Part shown: positions 29,683-39,441 of the stretch, in pieces | Numbering within the stretch: the first letter of the stretch is position 1 | Layout of the letters: the number at the start of each line of letters is the position of its first letter | Assembly (NCBI GenBank): GCA_035609245.1 | Contig: CP141202.1 | Location: 1,488,001-1,552,000 of the forward strand | Length of the DNA: 64,000 bases | Source: Bacteroidales bacterium MB20-C3-3 | GTDB lineage: Bacteria; Bacteroidota; Bacteroidia; Bacteroidales; UBA932 | Direction of reading: 5' to 3' | Translations under genes and position numbers: made by a program | Notes under the pieces: model-generated | Seen by the model: the letters and a program-made list of their open reading frames with translations, nothing else | Told to the model about the DNA's origin: nothing | Databases searched by the model: none

Positions 29683-30576
29683 TTGAAAAATTCACTCTTT
29701 ACAGAATCAAGAGGAACAGAGATTCCTGCATTTGACCTTCATCACGAAGATCAGGCAGTTCTCTTTGCCTACAGGTCTATGGAGGAGATTTTTGACGAGA
29801 GTGGTGCTACTCCTGATGACCCTCACAAACATAACTTCTATACGATCATATTTTCTAAAAGAGGAGAAGGGGAGCACATAATTGATTTCAGTAACTATGA
29901 GATAAAGGACAACAGGGTTTTCTTTCTTATGCCCGGGCAGGTTCATCAAGTTTATACTCCTGTAAGGCCAGAGGGTTTGGTAATTATGTTTACAGGGGAG
30001 TTTCTTTGTAAATATCATATTAATGAGGACTTCCTGACAAATTTGGGCCTCTTTTCCTGTAAACCCGATACTCCGCCTCTCGACCTGTCGGAGGAGAGAG
30101 CAGCTAAGATTTTTAGTATGGGAAAAGAGATTGAGGCACTTTTTTACAGAGGCGACAGATATGTAAATGAAGCTGTAGCTTCTTGGCTTAAACTTTTTCT
30201 AATTGAGTGCAACAGTGAATTAGACAGGAGTTTTAATGGCAATACTCAACTTTTAGAAACCGGCAGGGACCTTGTAGGCAGATTCAGGAGACTGCTTGAA
30301 GAGAGATTTCGTGAATGGCATCAGGTATCTGATTATTCAGCCTCTCTTAATATTACTTCTGACTATCTTAATACAGTTATGAAGGATGCTGTTGGGACAA
30401 ATGCTAAAGATTTTATTCAGAAGAGAATCATTGTTGAGTCAAAGCGTCTGGGAATCCATACAGAATTAACATCAAAAGAGATAGCGTACTCTTTGGGTTT
30501 TCAGGACCCTGCACATTTTAATAACTTTTTCAAGAAGAGAGAGGGAGTAACTTTTTCTCAATTCAGGGAGAGTTAG
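29683..30576 (+). CDS. AraC-family transcriptional regulator
   Basis: The 297-residue protein has an N-terminal cupin sensor (DPHKHNFYTIIFSKRGEGEH, FLMPGQVHQVYTP). It has a C-terminal AraC DNA-binding domain with two HTH motifs (SASLNITSDYLNTVMKDAVG and TSKEIAYSLGFQDPAHFNNFFK). The only in-frame start covering the whole cupin is a TTG at 29683; the first ATG would remove part of the cupin, so the TTG is accepted with some doubt. It sits nine bases after folK and upstream of pirin and nitroreductase genes, which it may control. The ligand is unknown. Confidence 0.85.
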   Translation: MKNSLFTESRGTEIPAFDLHHEDQAVLFAYRSMEEIFDESGATPDDPHKHNFYTIIFSKRGEGEHIIDFSNYEIKDNRVFFLMPGQVHQVYTPVRPEGLVIMFTGEFLCKYHINEDFLTNLGLFSCKPDTPPLDLSEERAAKIFSMGKEIEALFYRGDRYVNEAVASWLKLFLIECNSELDRSFNGNTQLLETGRDLVGRFRRLLEERFREWHQVSDYSASLNITSDYLNTVMKDAVGTNAKDFIQKRIIVESKRLGIHTELTSKEIAYSLGFQDPAHFNNFFKKREGVTFSQFRES

Positions 30577-30630
30577 GATTTTTACAATAGGTTCCCGGTT
30601 TTTTGCATTTACACAAATATTCTAAGTCAA

Positions 30631-30638
30631 TACCTTTG
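30631..30638 (+). promoter_or_regulatory. -7 box before pirin gene
   Basis: TACCTTTG matches TAnnTTTG and lies 25 bases before the pirin ATG. A TTTTG at 30601-30605 is the closest -33 candidate but is spaced about 25 bases away, longer than usual. Confidence 0.4.
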
Positions 30639-30663
30639 CATTATTAATTTATTAAGCAAAGTT

Positions 30664-31392
30664 ATGGCAACAAATACAAAAAAATATAATTTTATTAAAG
30701 GCTCATCCAGAGGTCATGCAGATCATGGATGGCTAAAATCTTCACACTCGTTTTCGTTTGCAAATTATTTCGATCCTGAGAGAGTTCATTTTGGAGCCCT
30801 GAGAGTTCTAAATGATGATTATGTGGCAGCAGGGGAGGGATTCGGGAAACACCCTCACGATAATATGGAGATTATCTCAATTCCTTTAAGCGGAGAGCTT
30901 AAGCATGGGGATAGTATGGGAAATACTACGGTTATAAAAGAGGGAGAGGTACAGGTTATGAGTGCCGGAACAGGAATAATTCACAGTGAAATGAACAACA
31001 GAACGGACATGGCTGTTCAGTTCCTGCAGATCTGGATATTTCCGGATAAAAAGAATGTCATGCCAAGGTACGACCAGAAACTGATTGACAAAGAGAGCGT
31101 AACAAACAGGCTTGGAGAGATTGTCTCTCCTAACGAAGGGGAAGAGGGGGTTTGGATAAATCAGCAAGCATGGTTTTATCTTGGAGAATTTTCAGATAAT
31201 CAAACGATTGAGTATTTAACTAAGAATAGAGAAAATGGAATTTACATATTTTTGTTAGAGGGAGAGGCAACCATTGACGCTCACAAATTGAATAGAAGAG
31301 ATGCTATTGCAGTGACTGAAGCAGAAGTACTAAGTATAGATATAAGTAAAGACTCAAAAATCCTTGTTATGGAAGTTCCTATGACATGGTAA
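30664..31392 (+). CDS. pirin-family protein
   Basis: The 242-residue double-cupin protein has the pirin signature HSFSFANYFDPERVHFGALRV, with metal ligands in GFGKHPHDNMEIISIPLSGE and GIIHSEMNN. The C-terminal cupin ends SKILVMEVPMTW. Related YhhW proteins have quercetin 2,3-dioxygenase activity in vitro; the physiological role is unclear. It precedes a nitroreductase by 33 bases, and both lie downstream of an AraC regulator, suggesting a small redox or electrophile-response group. Confidence 0.9.
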   Translation: MATNTKKYNFIKGSSRGHADHGWLKSSHSFSFANYFDPERVHFGALRVLNDDYVAAGEGFGKHPHDNMEIISIPLSGELKHGDSMGNTTVIKEGEVQVMSAGTGIIHSEMNNRTDMAVQFLQIWIFPDKKNVMPRYDQKLIDKESVTNRLGEIVSPNEGEEGVWINQQAWFYLGEFSDNQTIEYLTKNRENGIYIFLLEGEATIDAHKLNRRDAIAVTEAEVLSIDISKDSKILVMEVPMTW

Positions 31393-31425
31393 TTAAATTA
31401 AATAAACAGATAAATTAACAATACA

Positions 31426-32058
31426 ATGAAAGTAGTAGAAGGACTTAAATGGAGATATGCAGTCAAAAGATTTGACTCAACCAGAAAACTAACTAAAGAT
31501 CAGATAGATTACCTCAAAGAAGCAATAAATTTTATACCATCTTCTTACGGTCTTCAGCCGTATAAAGTTCTTGAAATAGAGAGCAAGGAGATGCGTGAAA
31601 AACTAAGAGAGGCAGCTTACGGACAACCACAGCTGACAGAGGCTGCTCATGTTTTTGTGTTTGCAAATTTCACTGATTATGGACCTGACAAGGTAGACTC
31701 ATTTATAAAGCTTTCTGCAGCGACAAACAATATTCCTGAAGAGAACAGCAATGGATACAGAGATATGCTAAACGGAATTATCTCTTCAATGACTCCTGAG
31801 CAAATTTCTACATGGAATTCAAAACAAGCCTATATTGCGCTGGGCGCTCTTCTCTCTGCAGCAGCTGAACAGGAGATAGATGCTGCTGCTATGGAGGGCT
31901 TTGACAAGGCAAAATTTGATGAAATTCTGGGTCTTAAGGAGAAGGGACTTACATCTGTTTGCATTGGTGCAGTTGGATACAGGTCTCCTGAAGACCAAAA
32001 CCAGTTCCTTAAGAAGGTTAGAAAGCCGATGGAGCAGCTATTTGAGAAAATCAGCTGA
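31426..32058 (+). CDS. NAD(P)H-dependent nitroreductase
   Basis: The 210-residue flavoprotein belongs to the NfsB/NfnB-like nitroreductase family that reduces nitroaromatics and quinones with FMN. RYAVKRFDSTRKLTKDQID opens the fold. IPSSYGLQPYKVLEI provides the FMN-binding loop, and KEKGLTSVCIGAVGYRS plus KKVRKPMEQLFEKI the C-terminal contacts. It follows the pirin gene closely. dsbD converges on it from the other strand, with no strong terminator between. Confidence 0.9.
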   Translation: MKVVEGLKWRYAVKRFDSTRKLTKDQIDYLKEAINFIPSSYGLQPYKVLEIESKEMREKLREAAYGQPQLTEAAHVFVFANFTDYGPDKVDSFIKLSAATNNIPEENSNGYRDMLNGIISSMTPEQISTWNSKQAYIALGALLSAAAEQEIDAAAMEGFDKAKFDEILGLKEKGLTSVCIGAVGYRSPEDQNQFLKKVRKPMEQLFEKIS

Positions 32059-32083
32059 TCCATCAGAATAATTTAAGTAATAA

Positions 32084-34060
32084 CTATTGCTGGCTCTTAC
32101 TGTAATTATCAAGGCCGGCTTTTAGAAATGCGAGGTACTCCTCTACTGTAGATTCCCCTACAGGTGCAGAGAGTACCTCTTCATTATGGCCCACTATTAT
32201 ATACAGAGGTTGAGAGGCTTTCCCAAAACGGGTCAGCTGATAATCCCTGAGCTTTCTGCCAAGAGTATTCTTCACTTTTCCGTCTATTGCTGAAGTCACC
32301 TGCTCTTCCATCGGAAGCTCTGTTCTGTCGTCAACATATAGCGAAACAAGAACCACCTGGTCTCTTAAAATTGCCTGAACTTCAGGATTGCTCCAAACCT
32401 TTGCCTCCATTACCTTACAAGCGCTGCAGGTATGTGATTTGAAAGAGAGGAGCAGGGGTTTGTTCTGCTCTTTTGCACATTCAATCGCCTCGGCAATATC
32501 GTAATAACTGGGGAGTCCGTAAGGGACAATGTTATTACTGTTTGCATATTTAGCGGGTCCGCACAGACCCTGAGTTATTGCGCCTTGTACAGTGCCGGAT
32601 TGTTGACCGGTGCCAGATCCAATTGTAAATGTGCTCTCATCAGATGGAGGGAGCAGTCCTGAAAGTGAGTTCAGTGGAGCTCCAAAGAGTCCGGGAACGA
32701 GGTATACGGCAAAAGAGAATGAGGCTATTGCAAATAGTAGTCTGAAAGTTCCAACATGGTTGATATCTGAATCATGTGATGTTTTAATTTTGCCCAGAAG
32801 ATAAACACCAAGCAGAATAGACAGCACAATCCAGATTGAGATAACAAGTGTTCTTGTTATAATTCCAAGGCCAAAATAGGCATCTGCAGAGGCCAGGTAT
32901 TTGAAACTGAAGCCCAGAAGGATAAATGCAAAAACAACTTTAACAACATTGAGCCATCCGCCTGATTTTGGCATCTTCTTCATTAGAGATGGGAAAAATG
33001 AAAAGAGCACAAAAGGAAGTGAGAACGCTAGTCCAAAAAACATCATACCAAGAATGGGTTTTGCTGCCAATCCCCCTGTAACTGCTGCGGCGAGTATTGA
33101 TCCAACAAATGGTCCTGTGCAGGAGAATGATACTATTACCATTGCCAGGGCTACAAAGAAAGAGGCTATTATTCCGCCTTTGTCTGCTTTGGCATCTGCT
33201 TTGTTTGCGAGGCCTGAAGGAAGCGTTATTTCGAATGCCCCAAAGAATGATATTGCAAAAATTATAAAAAGGACTGCAAATAGTATGTTTGGTATCCAGT
33301 GTGTTCCTAAAACATCTGTTGCATCAGTACTCTGGAACATTGCAACTATTACCCCCACGAGTGTGTATATAAGTGTCACAGATAGGCCGAATACAAGGCC
33401 TTTGACAATTCCATCTCTCTTGTTCCCCCCTCCGCTTATAAAGAAACTAACAGTCATAGGAATCATGGGAAATACGCAAGGTGTAAAAACACCACCCAGG
33501 CCGGCAGCAAAAGCTATAAGTAAAAATACGAGAAGACCTTCTGACTCTCCGGTCTCGTTTCCGGACCCGGATACTTCAGCAGGGGCGTCCATTTCTGTAC
33601 TATTAGCCGGTTCACCTGCAGGAATCTCAAACTTGACATCCATTTCATCCATAAGGCACTCTCCTCCGTTGCATGTTTGATATGTTAGCATACCAATCAC
33701 TTTAATCGGCTCGGAAGATGTTCTTTTTATGGTCTGAACGAAAGAGGCCTTTTTTTCGAATACTTTGACCTCTATGCCAAAAGCCTCGTCCATTTTTGGC
33801 TTAGCCTCATCCAGGTCTCTTAGCTTGCCGACAAGTTCATATCCAATAGGGCTTGTAACCTCAAAACTTGTAGGAAGAGGTCCGTTAGCTATTGGATCTG
33901 AGTTGTACATGTACCAGGGAGATTCAATATTTGCTTTGAAAATTAAATCAATTGTTCCGTCTCCGTTGTCTTTCTGTTCATATTGCCAGGTTGCCACCGG
34001 TTGAGCCCATACAGAAACAAAAACAAAAAGGGATAATAGTGTTGTGAGTATTTTACGCAT
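32084..34060 (-). CDS. dsbD: DsbD-type thiol:disulfide interchange protein
   Basis: The 658-residue membrane protein carries reducing power from the cytosol to the periplasm. After a signal peptide there is an N-terminal Ig-like DsbD-alpha domain with a cysteine pair in YQTCNGGECLMDE. Eight or so transmembrane helices follow with the redox cysteines in FTPCVFPMIPMT and SFSCTGPFVGS. A C-terminal thioredoxin-like domain has SHTCSACKVME near residue 545. All three redox pairs are present, so the protein should be functional. It stands alone, divergent from glycyl-tRNA synthetase. Confidence 0.93.
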   Translation of the reverse strand: MRKILTTLLSLFVFVSVWAQPVATWQYEQKDNGDGTIDLIFKANIESPWYMYNSDPIANGPLPTSFEVTSPIGYELVGKLRDLDEAKPKMDEAFGIEVKVFEKKASFVQTIKRTSSEPIKVIGMLTYQTCNGGECLMDEMDVKFEIPAGEPANSTEMDAPAEVSGSGNETGESEGLLVFLLIAFAAGLGGVFTPCVFPMIPMTVSFFISGGGNKRDGIVKGLVFGLSVTLIYTLVGVIVAMFQSTDATDVLGTHWIPNILFAVLFIIFAISFFGAFEITLPSGLANKADAKADKGGIIASFFVALAMVIVSFSCTGPFVGSILAAAVTGGLAAKPILGMMFFGLAFSLPFVLFSFFPSLMKKMPKSGGWLNVVKVVFAFILLGFSFKYLASADAYFGLGIITRTLVISIWIVLSILLGVYLLGKIKTSHDSDINHVGTFRLLFAIASFSFAVYLVPGLFGAPLNSLSGLLPPSDESTFTIGSGTGQQSGTVQGAITQGLCGPAKYANSNNIVPYGLPSYYDIAEAIECAKEQNKPLLLSFKSHTCSACKVMEAKVWSNPEVQAILRDQVVLVSLYVDDRTELPMEEQVTSAIDGKVKNTLGRKLRDYQLTRFGKASQPLYIIVGHNEEVLSAPVGESTVEEYLAFLKAGLDNYSKSQQ

Positions 34061-34121
34061 AGTTGCTAATATTTCTTACATTTATAAAAGGCAAATTTAT
34101 CAAAAATCTCTAAAAAAGCAG

Positions 34122-34129
34122 TATTTTTG
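34122..34129 (+). promoter_or_regulatory. -7 box of glycyl-tRNA synthetase gene
   Basis: TATTTTTG matches TAnnTTTG and lies 25 bases before the ATG at 34155. Confidence 0.4.
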
Positions 34130-34154
34130 CCGTTTATAAACAGATTTGAGATTT

Positions 34155-35693
34155 ATGACACAAGAGGAGTTGTTCAAGAATTTGATTGCTCATGCGAAAG
34201 AGTATGGTTTTATCTTTCAGTCGAGCGAGATTTATGATGGATTGAGTGCTGTGTATGATTACGGCCAACTTGGTGCTGAATTGAAAAACAATATCAAGAG
34301 ATACTGGTGGGAGGCGATGGTGCGCCTGAACGATAATATTGTGGGGATTGATTCGGCAATCTTTATGCACCCTAAAGTGTGGGAGGCTTCCGGCCATGTA
34401 GGGGCTTTTAACGACCCTCTTATTGACAATAAAGACTCTAAAAAGAGATATAGGGCAGATGTTCTCCTGGAGGATCATATTGCAAAGATTGAAGAGAAGA
34501 TAGAGAAAGAGGTTGAGAAGGGTAAAAAGAGATTTGGGGATGCATTTGATGAGCAGCAGTTCAGACTGACAAATCCCAATGTTCTAAGAAACAGGGAGAA
34601 GGCTGATGAAGTGAGCCGAAGGATGAACGAAGCGTTAAACGCGAACGATCTTGAGGCTGTCAAGCAACTTATTATTGATTGTGAGATAGTATGTCCCATA
34701 TCAGGAAGCAGAAACTGGACAGATGTAAGGCAGTTTAACCTTATGTTCTCTACACAGATGGGCAGCGTAAGTGAAGATGCTAATGTTATATACCTGAGAC
34801 CAGAGACTGCTCAGGGGATTTTCGTCAACTTCCTTAATGTGCAGAAAACAGGCAGAATGAAGGTTCCGTTTGGAATTGCTCAGATTGGTAAAGCTTTCAG
34901 GAATGAGATTGTTGCCAGACAGTTTATCTTTAGAATGAGGGAGTTTGAGCAGATGGAGATGCAGTTTTTTGTTCGTCCCGGTGAGGAGATGAAATGGTAC
35001 GAGCACTGGAAACAAAAGAGGCTCTCCTGGCATAAGGCTCTTGGATTGGGAGAGGAGAAATACAGATTCCACAATCACGAGAAGCTTGCACACTATGCAA
35101 ATGCAGCAGCTGATATAGAGTTTGATTTTCCTTTTGGATTTAAGGAGCTTGAGGGAATACACTCAAGAACAGATTTTGACCTGAGTCAGCACCAGAAGTT
35201 CTCAGGAAGGAAGATTCAGTATTTTGATCCGGAGACTAATGAGAGCTATGTTCCTTTTGTTGTGGAGACATCAATCGGCCTTGACAGAACCTTTCTTGCT
35301 GTATATTCAACAGCTTATACAGAGGAGAAGCTGGATAACGGAGAGGAGAGGGTAGTTCTTAAATTGCCGGCAATTCTTGCCCCTGTTAAGGTGGCTGTGT
35401 TACCGCTTATAAAGAAGGACGGGCTTCCTGAGAAGGCGAGGGAGATAATGAATGATCTTAAGTTTGATTATAATTGCCAGTACGATGAAAAAGACAGTAT
35501 TGGTAAGAGATACCGCAGACAAGATGCAATAGGTACACCATATTGCATTACAATAGACCATCAGACACTTGAGGATGGATGTGTAACAATCAGGGAGAGG
35601 GATACAATGGCTCAGGAGCGTGTGCCGGTTGAAAAGGTAAGAGGTATTGTTGAGGAGCGGGTTAGTTTAAGAAAAGTGCTTGAAAAAATTTAA
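34155..35693 (+). CDS. glyS: glycyl-tRNA synthetase, single-chain type
   Basis: The 512-residue class II enzyme charges tRNA-Gly. It is the homodimeric (eukaryote-like) type rather than the alpha2beta2 form. Motif 1 is around YDYGQLGAELKNNIKRYWW, and motif 2 around GIAQIGKAFRNEIVARQFIFRMREFEQMEMQFF. Motif 3 contains FVVETSIGLDRTFLAV. The anticodon-binding domain follows with LAPVKVAVLPL. An in-frame TTG three codons upstream is rejected in favour of the ATG giving MTQEELFKNL. It precedes the dihydroorotate-dehydrogenase-like gene by 12 bases. Confidence 0.96.
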   Translation: MTQEELFKNLIAHAKEYGFIFQSSEIYDGLSAVYDYGQLGAELKNNIKRYWWEAMVRLNDNIVGIDSAIFMHPKVWEASGHVGAFNDPLIDNKDSKKRYRADVLLEDHIAKIEEKIEKEVEKGKKRFGDAFDEQQFRLTNPNVLRNREKADEVSRRMNEALNANDLEAVKQLIIDCEIVCPISGSRNWTDVRQFNLMFSTQMGSVSEDANVIYLRPETAQGIFVNFLNVQKTGRMKVPFGIAQIGKAFRNEIVARQFIFRMREFEQMEMQFFVRPGEEMKWYEHWKQKRLSWHKALGLGEEKYRFHNHEKLAHYANAAADIEFDFPFGFKELEGIHSRTDFDLSQHQKFSGRKIQYFDPETNESYVPFVVETSIGLDRTFLAVYSTAYTEEKLDNGEERVVLKLPAILAPVKVAVLPLIKKDGLPEKAREIMNDLKFDYNCQYDEKDSIGKRYRRQDAIGTPYCITIDHQTLEDGCVTIRERDTMAQERVPVEKVRGIVEERVSLRKVLEKI

Positions 35694-35705
35694 TACTTTA
35701 CAGTT

Positions 35706-36683
35706 ATGTCAAATCTCTCCGTAAACTATATGGGATTGCAGCTTCGCAGCCCTATTCTGGCGGCAAGTTCAGGGCTTACATCTCAGCTTGACAAGGTTGC
35801 CGCTTTTGATAAGGCCGGAGTAGGCGCAATTGTTGTAAAATCGCTTTTTGAGGAGCAGATAGTAGATGAGGCCGAGTTTTTGGCTGATCAGTCTCATGAC
35901 TACCCGGAATCTGCTGACTATCTCCACCACTATATCAGGCATAATTCAATAGCCAAATATCTGAAACTTGTTAAGGATATAAAGGATACCGTATCCGTGC
36001 CTGTTATTGCAAGCATTAATTGTTATTCTATGGGTGAGTGGGTGGAATTTGCAAAAGAGATTCAGGATGCAGGTGCAGATGGCCTGGAGTTAAATATTTT
36101 CTCTATGCCACTAAGTGTTTCTAAAAGAGCCAATCAAATTGAGGATGACTATCTTGAGGTAGTTGCCTCTGTCGCAAAAAGAGTTTCAATACCAGTTGCT
36201 GTCAAGATTGCCAACAACTATACAAATCTTCCGGGATTTGTAAACGGCCTTAAGTCCAGAGGGGCAAAAGGAGTTGTGATGTTCAACAGGTTCTATATGC
36301 CTGATATTGATATTAAGAAGGTAAGAATTATTGCTGCCGATGCATATTCTAACGAACAGGAGCATCTTAAGGAACTAAGATGGATGGGTATTGTATCTGC
36401 ACTGGTTCCTGGAATAGACCTCTCTGCAAGCACCGGAATTCACAATGGGACAATTGTACTTAAACAGTTACTGGCCGGAGCAGCAACGGCACAAATGTGT
36501 ACTGCTTTGTACCAAAGAGGCGCAGAGGCTATTACTCACGCTCTTGATGATATTAGCCTTTTTATGGAGACTCAGGGCTTTGAGAAGATCTCAGACTTCA
36601 GAGGAAAACTAAATTATTCAAACATTCAAAATCCGGAAAGATTTGAGAGGGTTCAGTTTATGAAGTCTTTTGGATCAAAGTAG
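35706..36683 (+). CDS. dihydroorotate dehydrogenase-like flavoprotein
   Basis: The 325-residue TIM-barrel protein resembles class 1 dihydroorotate dehydrogenases. It has MGLQLRSPILAASSGLT at the start, INCYSMGEWVEFAKEIQDAGADGLELN in the middle and phosphate-binding GIHNGTIVLKQLLAGAATAQMCTALYQRG near the end. Bacteroidetes commonly carry this paralogue in addition to PyrD; its true substrate is not established. It follows glyS by 12 bases, so the two are probably co-transcribed although functionally unrelated. Confidence 0.85.
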   Translation: MSNLSVNYMGLQLRSPILAASSGLTSQLDKVAAFDKAGVGAIVVKSLFEEQIVDEAEFLADQSHDYPESADYLHHYIRHNSIAKYLKLVKDIKDTVSVPVIASINCYSMGEWVEFAKEIQDAGADGLELNIFSMPLSVSKRANQIEDDYLEVVASVAKRVSIPVAVKIANNYTNLPGFVNGLKSRGAKGVVMFNRFYMPDIDIKKVRIIAADAYSNEQEHLKELRWMGIVSALVPGIDLSASTGIHNGTIVLKQLLAGAATAQMCTALYQRGAEAITHALDDISLFMETQGFEKISDFRGKLNYSNIQNPERFERVQFMKSFGSK

Positions 36684-36707
36684 TTTGTTGAGGTTGGTTA
36701 ATTATTT

Positions 36708-37085
36708 TTAAACAAGTTTTGTAGTAAGATTCCCAAGATAGGTAGCCGTAATTCCCAAAAAAACACTTAGTCCTGTGTAAAGAAGAAATTGGAAGAAATT
36801 GCCATCTTTTAACAATGATACATTTTCGTTGGCAAATGTTGAGAAAGTGGTAAATCCTCCGCAAAGACCCACCGTTAAAAAAATTCTCAGTTCATCGTTT
36901 AATAAGTTTCCCCTCTCAGTAAGTCCGTAAAAAACGCCTATGAGAAAACAACCAATTATGTTAACAAGAAATGTTCCCAGAGGGAATGATGATATTGTCA
37001 GGTTCTGAAAAAACCGGGAGGCCAGGAATCTTGCTGCCCCTCCGATAAAACTACCTGTTCCTACTATTAATATCAGTCTTAACAT
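36708..37085 (-). CDS. crcB: fluoride channel CrcB/Fluc
   Basis: The 125-residue membrane protein is the dual-topology fluoride exporter. It has four hydrophobic helices with [29 protein letters not shown] (the asparagine of the pore) and [15 protein letters not shown] (the phenylalanine box and sodium site). A longer frame would run back through tRNA-Pro, so [11 protein letters not shown] at 37085 is the start. No fluoride riboswitch is visible: only 18 bases separate the start from the tRNA-Pro terminator. Confidence 0.93.
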   Translation of the reverse strand: MLRLILIVGTGSFIGGAARFLASRFFQNLTISSFPLGTFLVNIIGCFLIGVFYGLTERGNLLNDELRIFLTVGLCGGFTTFSTFANENVSLLKDGNFFQFLLYTGLSVFLGITATYLGNLTTKLV

Positions 37086-37103
37086 CGGGCCAAAGGTAAT
37101 AAA

Positions 37104-37134
37104 AAAACCTGCAAACAATTTGTCTGCAGGTTTT
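37104..37134 (-). terminator. tRNA-Pro terminator
   Basis: AAAACCTGCA (37104-37113) pairs with TGCAGGTTTT (37125-37134) around an 11-base loop. On the minus strand it ends in a T run (37107-37101). It lies just after tRNA-Pro and before crcB. Confidence 0.8.
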
Positions 37135-37138
37135 GTTG

Positions 37139-37212
37139 TCGGGGTACTCCGACTCGAACGGAGGACCCCCTGCTCCCAAAGCAGGTGCGCTAGCCAACTG
37201 CGCCACACCCCG
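37139..37212 (-). tRNA. tRNA-Pro(TGG)
   Basis: A 74-base cloverleaf on the minus strand has acceptor CGGGGTG/TACCCCG with discriminator A. Anticodon stem CCTGC/GCAGG encloses TTTGGGA (anticodon TGG). The D-arm and T-arm (GTTCGAGTC) are normal. CCA is not encoded. Confidence 0.95.
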
Positions 37213-37278
37213 ATGCCCTGTAAAAGGGAGTGCAAAGTTAAATAGTAAAATTGATTTTGCAAATATTTTGTTTAGAAT

Positions 37279-39441
37279 TTAAATTGCGAAGCGCCAGATT
37301 AGCTTTGCAAGAAGTGTAGTTCTTGTAAATTTAATAGAGTTGCCGGAGGTGTCAATGTTTTGATTAACTACAAAATAGAAGAAGCTTCCAATTTTTGGAA
37401 TCCAGTTTATCCGGTAGTTTAGTATAACCTCTTCATCTTCGTTATTCCATTGTGCGAAAACAGAGGTGTTTAATCTTGGATTAAAAGCATAGTTTACTCT
37501 GCCCCCAAGTTCATTTACTTTGAAATAACCCTCCGGAAGGTCCAGATTATTTCTGCTCCAGTCTGCCCCAATACTTAGATGCCTGTTAATGCTCAAATTA
37601 AGATATATTTCAATATTTGATCGCATTCCTGTATAGAAACTCCCCCGTTCATACTCTGCTCCGGCGTTTATTGCCCTGCCATCAAAAGAGTGAAACTCCG
37701 CACTAAAGTTATTGTCATTATACTCACCTTTAGGAATTATTATTCCGTCAATTAGTTTGAACTCTTCATGGGGATTATCCTGATGGTATTCATAGTTAAT
37801 CCCAAAATAATCCCCGCTTTTAAAATTTATTCCAAAGGGCCTCATCTCCATCGCAAAAGTCTCTGTTACTCCAGTTCTGTCATTGATAAAATATTCAAGG
37901 TCAAACAGCTCAAAAGAGAAAGATCTGATAAAGTCGGGCATCTTCTTAAACCGGGGCTTGTATTCCAGTCTGGAGTATAGTCTTTTAAAGTTGGTGCGGT
38001 TCACAAAACCAAGGGCTGGTTTGAAGTTCTCCTGGACTGAGTTAAATCCGGCATTGAAGCTCCATATATCGTTTGGGTAGAACAGGAAAACATGATAAGT
38101 GGCATTTTTTGAATTGTCAGAACCCACTTTGCCCGGATTTTCAAGTGTGATAGCTCCGGAAAATCCAGACATAAGGTTCTTGTCTCCCATAAACCTGGAG
38201 GTGTTATATGTAAAGTCAGTTCCGTACATTGAACTATAGTATCCATTGCTGAATTTCTGGGTTGTAATAAAACCAACGGAGGACTCTTCAAAAATATCCT
38301 GCTTAACTCTTATTACAGAAGAGTTGGCCCACTCAGTCTCCCCTTTTGCAGCAGTCTGTAAAGTCATTATACCTATGCTGGTTTTGTTTATCTTTCCAAA
38401 TAGCCTGCCTCCTCCAAGAATTGGGATAAAGGAGTCCTGATCAATTCCGATTCGTCTGCTGTAAAATAGCCTTGCTGAAGATACAGACATATCAAAATAG
38501 GTGCTTCCCTCAAGGAAAAATTGCCTCTTCTCCGGATAGAAAATGGAGAACCGGGATAGATTTACCTCTCTTCTGTCTGATTCTACCTGAGCAAAGTCGG
38601 TATTCAGAGTGAAATTCAGTTTAAGAGTTGGGCTGATGTCATAATTAATCTCTCCTCCTGCCTTGAGGGAACCTTTTGGCTTATCTGATTCCCACTCCAG
38701 ACCGGTAGTGATGTATGGTGTTATTTCCAACCTCTCTTTTTGTCTGATATTCCGGAGCCCTTCAAGTTTACCACTTTGAGTAATGTTCTCAATGCCATAC
38801 TGACGGGACCATCCCTGCCACCTTACCTGCTCATTTTTTCTTCTTATATTTCTCTCAAAATTAACAGACCAGGTTTGGGTCTCTTCCTTTTTAAACTTAA
38901 GGGTGGAGAAGGGGATGGCAAATTCGGCAAACCAGCCCTTTTCGTCTCGAGTAACTCTTACATTCCATACTCCATTCCAGTCTATATTGTGACGACCGCC
39001 GTCCCCCCCAAGCCACGAATCTGCCATAGCTCCGTTTGGATTAGTAACAAAGAGATATCCGTTTCTGTTATCGTTAAAGGGACTTATCATAATCTCAATA
39101 TCATCGTCCGAGCCCCATTCAAAGTCTCTGGTCATCTGCTTTGCCGATAGTTTATCGGGCTGAGAGTCAAAGCACCATACTCCAAAATAGATGTTGTGAG
39201 TATCGTACAAAACGGCAACTTTGGTTAGCTCTGTTGGTTCTGCCCCCTCAGCGGGTTCACTTTGCCTGAAGTTTGTTACGGGTATGGCATTTTGCCAGAT
39301 TGTCTTGGCCAGGTTACCGTCAATATGGAGAGGATCAGATACTTTTGTTGCCTGGATGCTCCCTGGATTTGATGTCTGGGAAAATACAGGAAGAGAGAAG
39401 AGTATAATAAGGGAGAGAGTAAAGAAAAAATTCTTATCCAT
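37279..39441 (-). CDS. DUF5916 outer-membrane protein with CBM9-like domain
   Basis: The 720-residue exported protein has a signal peptide. Its N-terminal carbohydrate-binding family 9-like domain includes LHIDGNLAKTIWQNAIPVTNF, VLYDTHNIYFGVWCFD and WFAEFAIPFSTLKF. The remaining about 500 residues form a predicted beta-barrel with FYPEKRQFFLEGSTYFD, the DUF5916 hallmark, and a terminal LAKLIWRFAI strand. Such proteins sit in the outer membrane of many Bacteroidetes; their substrate is unknown. Its start overlaps the end of the DUF1801 gene by eight bases, so the two are coupled. Confidence 0.85.
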   Translation of the reverse strand: MDKNFFFTLSLIILFSLPVFSQTSNPGSIQATKVSDPLHIDGNLAKTIWQNAIPVTNFRQSEPAEGAEPTELTKVAVLYDTHNIYFGVWCFDSQPDKLSAKQMTRDFEWGSDDDIEIMISPFNDNRNGYLFVTNPNGAMADSWLGGDGGRHNIDWNGVWNVRVTRDEKGWFAEFAIPFSTLKFKKEETQTWSVNFERNIRRKNEQVRWQGWSRQYGIENITQSGKLEGLRNIRQKERLEITPYITTGLEWESDKPKGSLKAGGEINYDISPTLKLNFTLNTDFAQVESDRREVNLSRFSIFYPEKRQFFLEGSTYFDMSVSSARLFYSRRIGIDQDSFIPILGGGRLFGKINKTSIGIMTLQTAAKGETEWANSSVIRVKQDIFEESSVGFITTQKFSNGYYSSMYGTDFTYNTSRFMGDKNLMSGFSGAITLENPGKVGSDNSKNATYHVFLFYPNDIWSFNAGFNSVQENFKPALGFVNRTNFKRLYSRLEYKPRFKKMPDFIRSFSFELFDLEYFINDRTGVTETFAMEMRPFGINFKSGDYFGINYEYHQDNPHEEFKLIDGIIIPKGEYNDNNFSAEFHSFDGRAINAGAEYERGSFYTGMRSNIEIYLNLSINRHLSIGADWSRNNLDLPEGYFKVNELGGRVNYAFNPRLNTSVFAQWNNEDEEVILNYRINWIPKIGSFFYFVVNQNIDTSGNSIKFTRTTLLAKLIWRFAI

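Noticed and set aside
37086-37140. Fluoride riboswitch before crcB
   Set aside because: The short leader is occupied by the tRNA-Pro terminator hairpin and leaves no room for a riboswitch.
36708-37262. Longer crcB reading frame
   Set aside because: It would translate through tRNA-Pro; the family start MLRLILIVG at 37085 is preferred.
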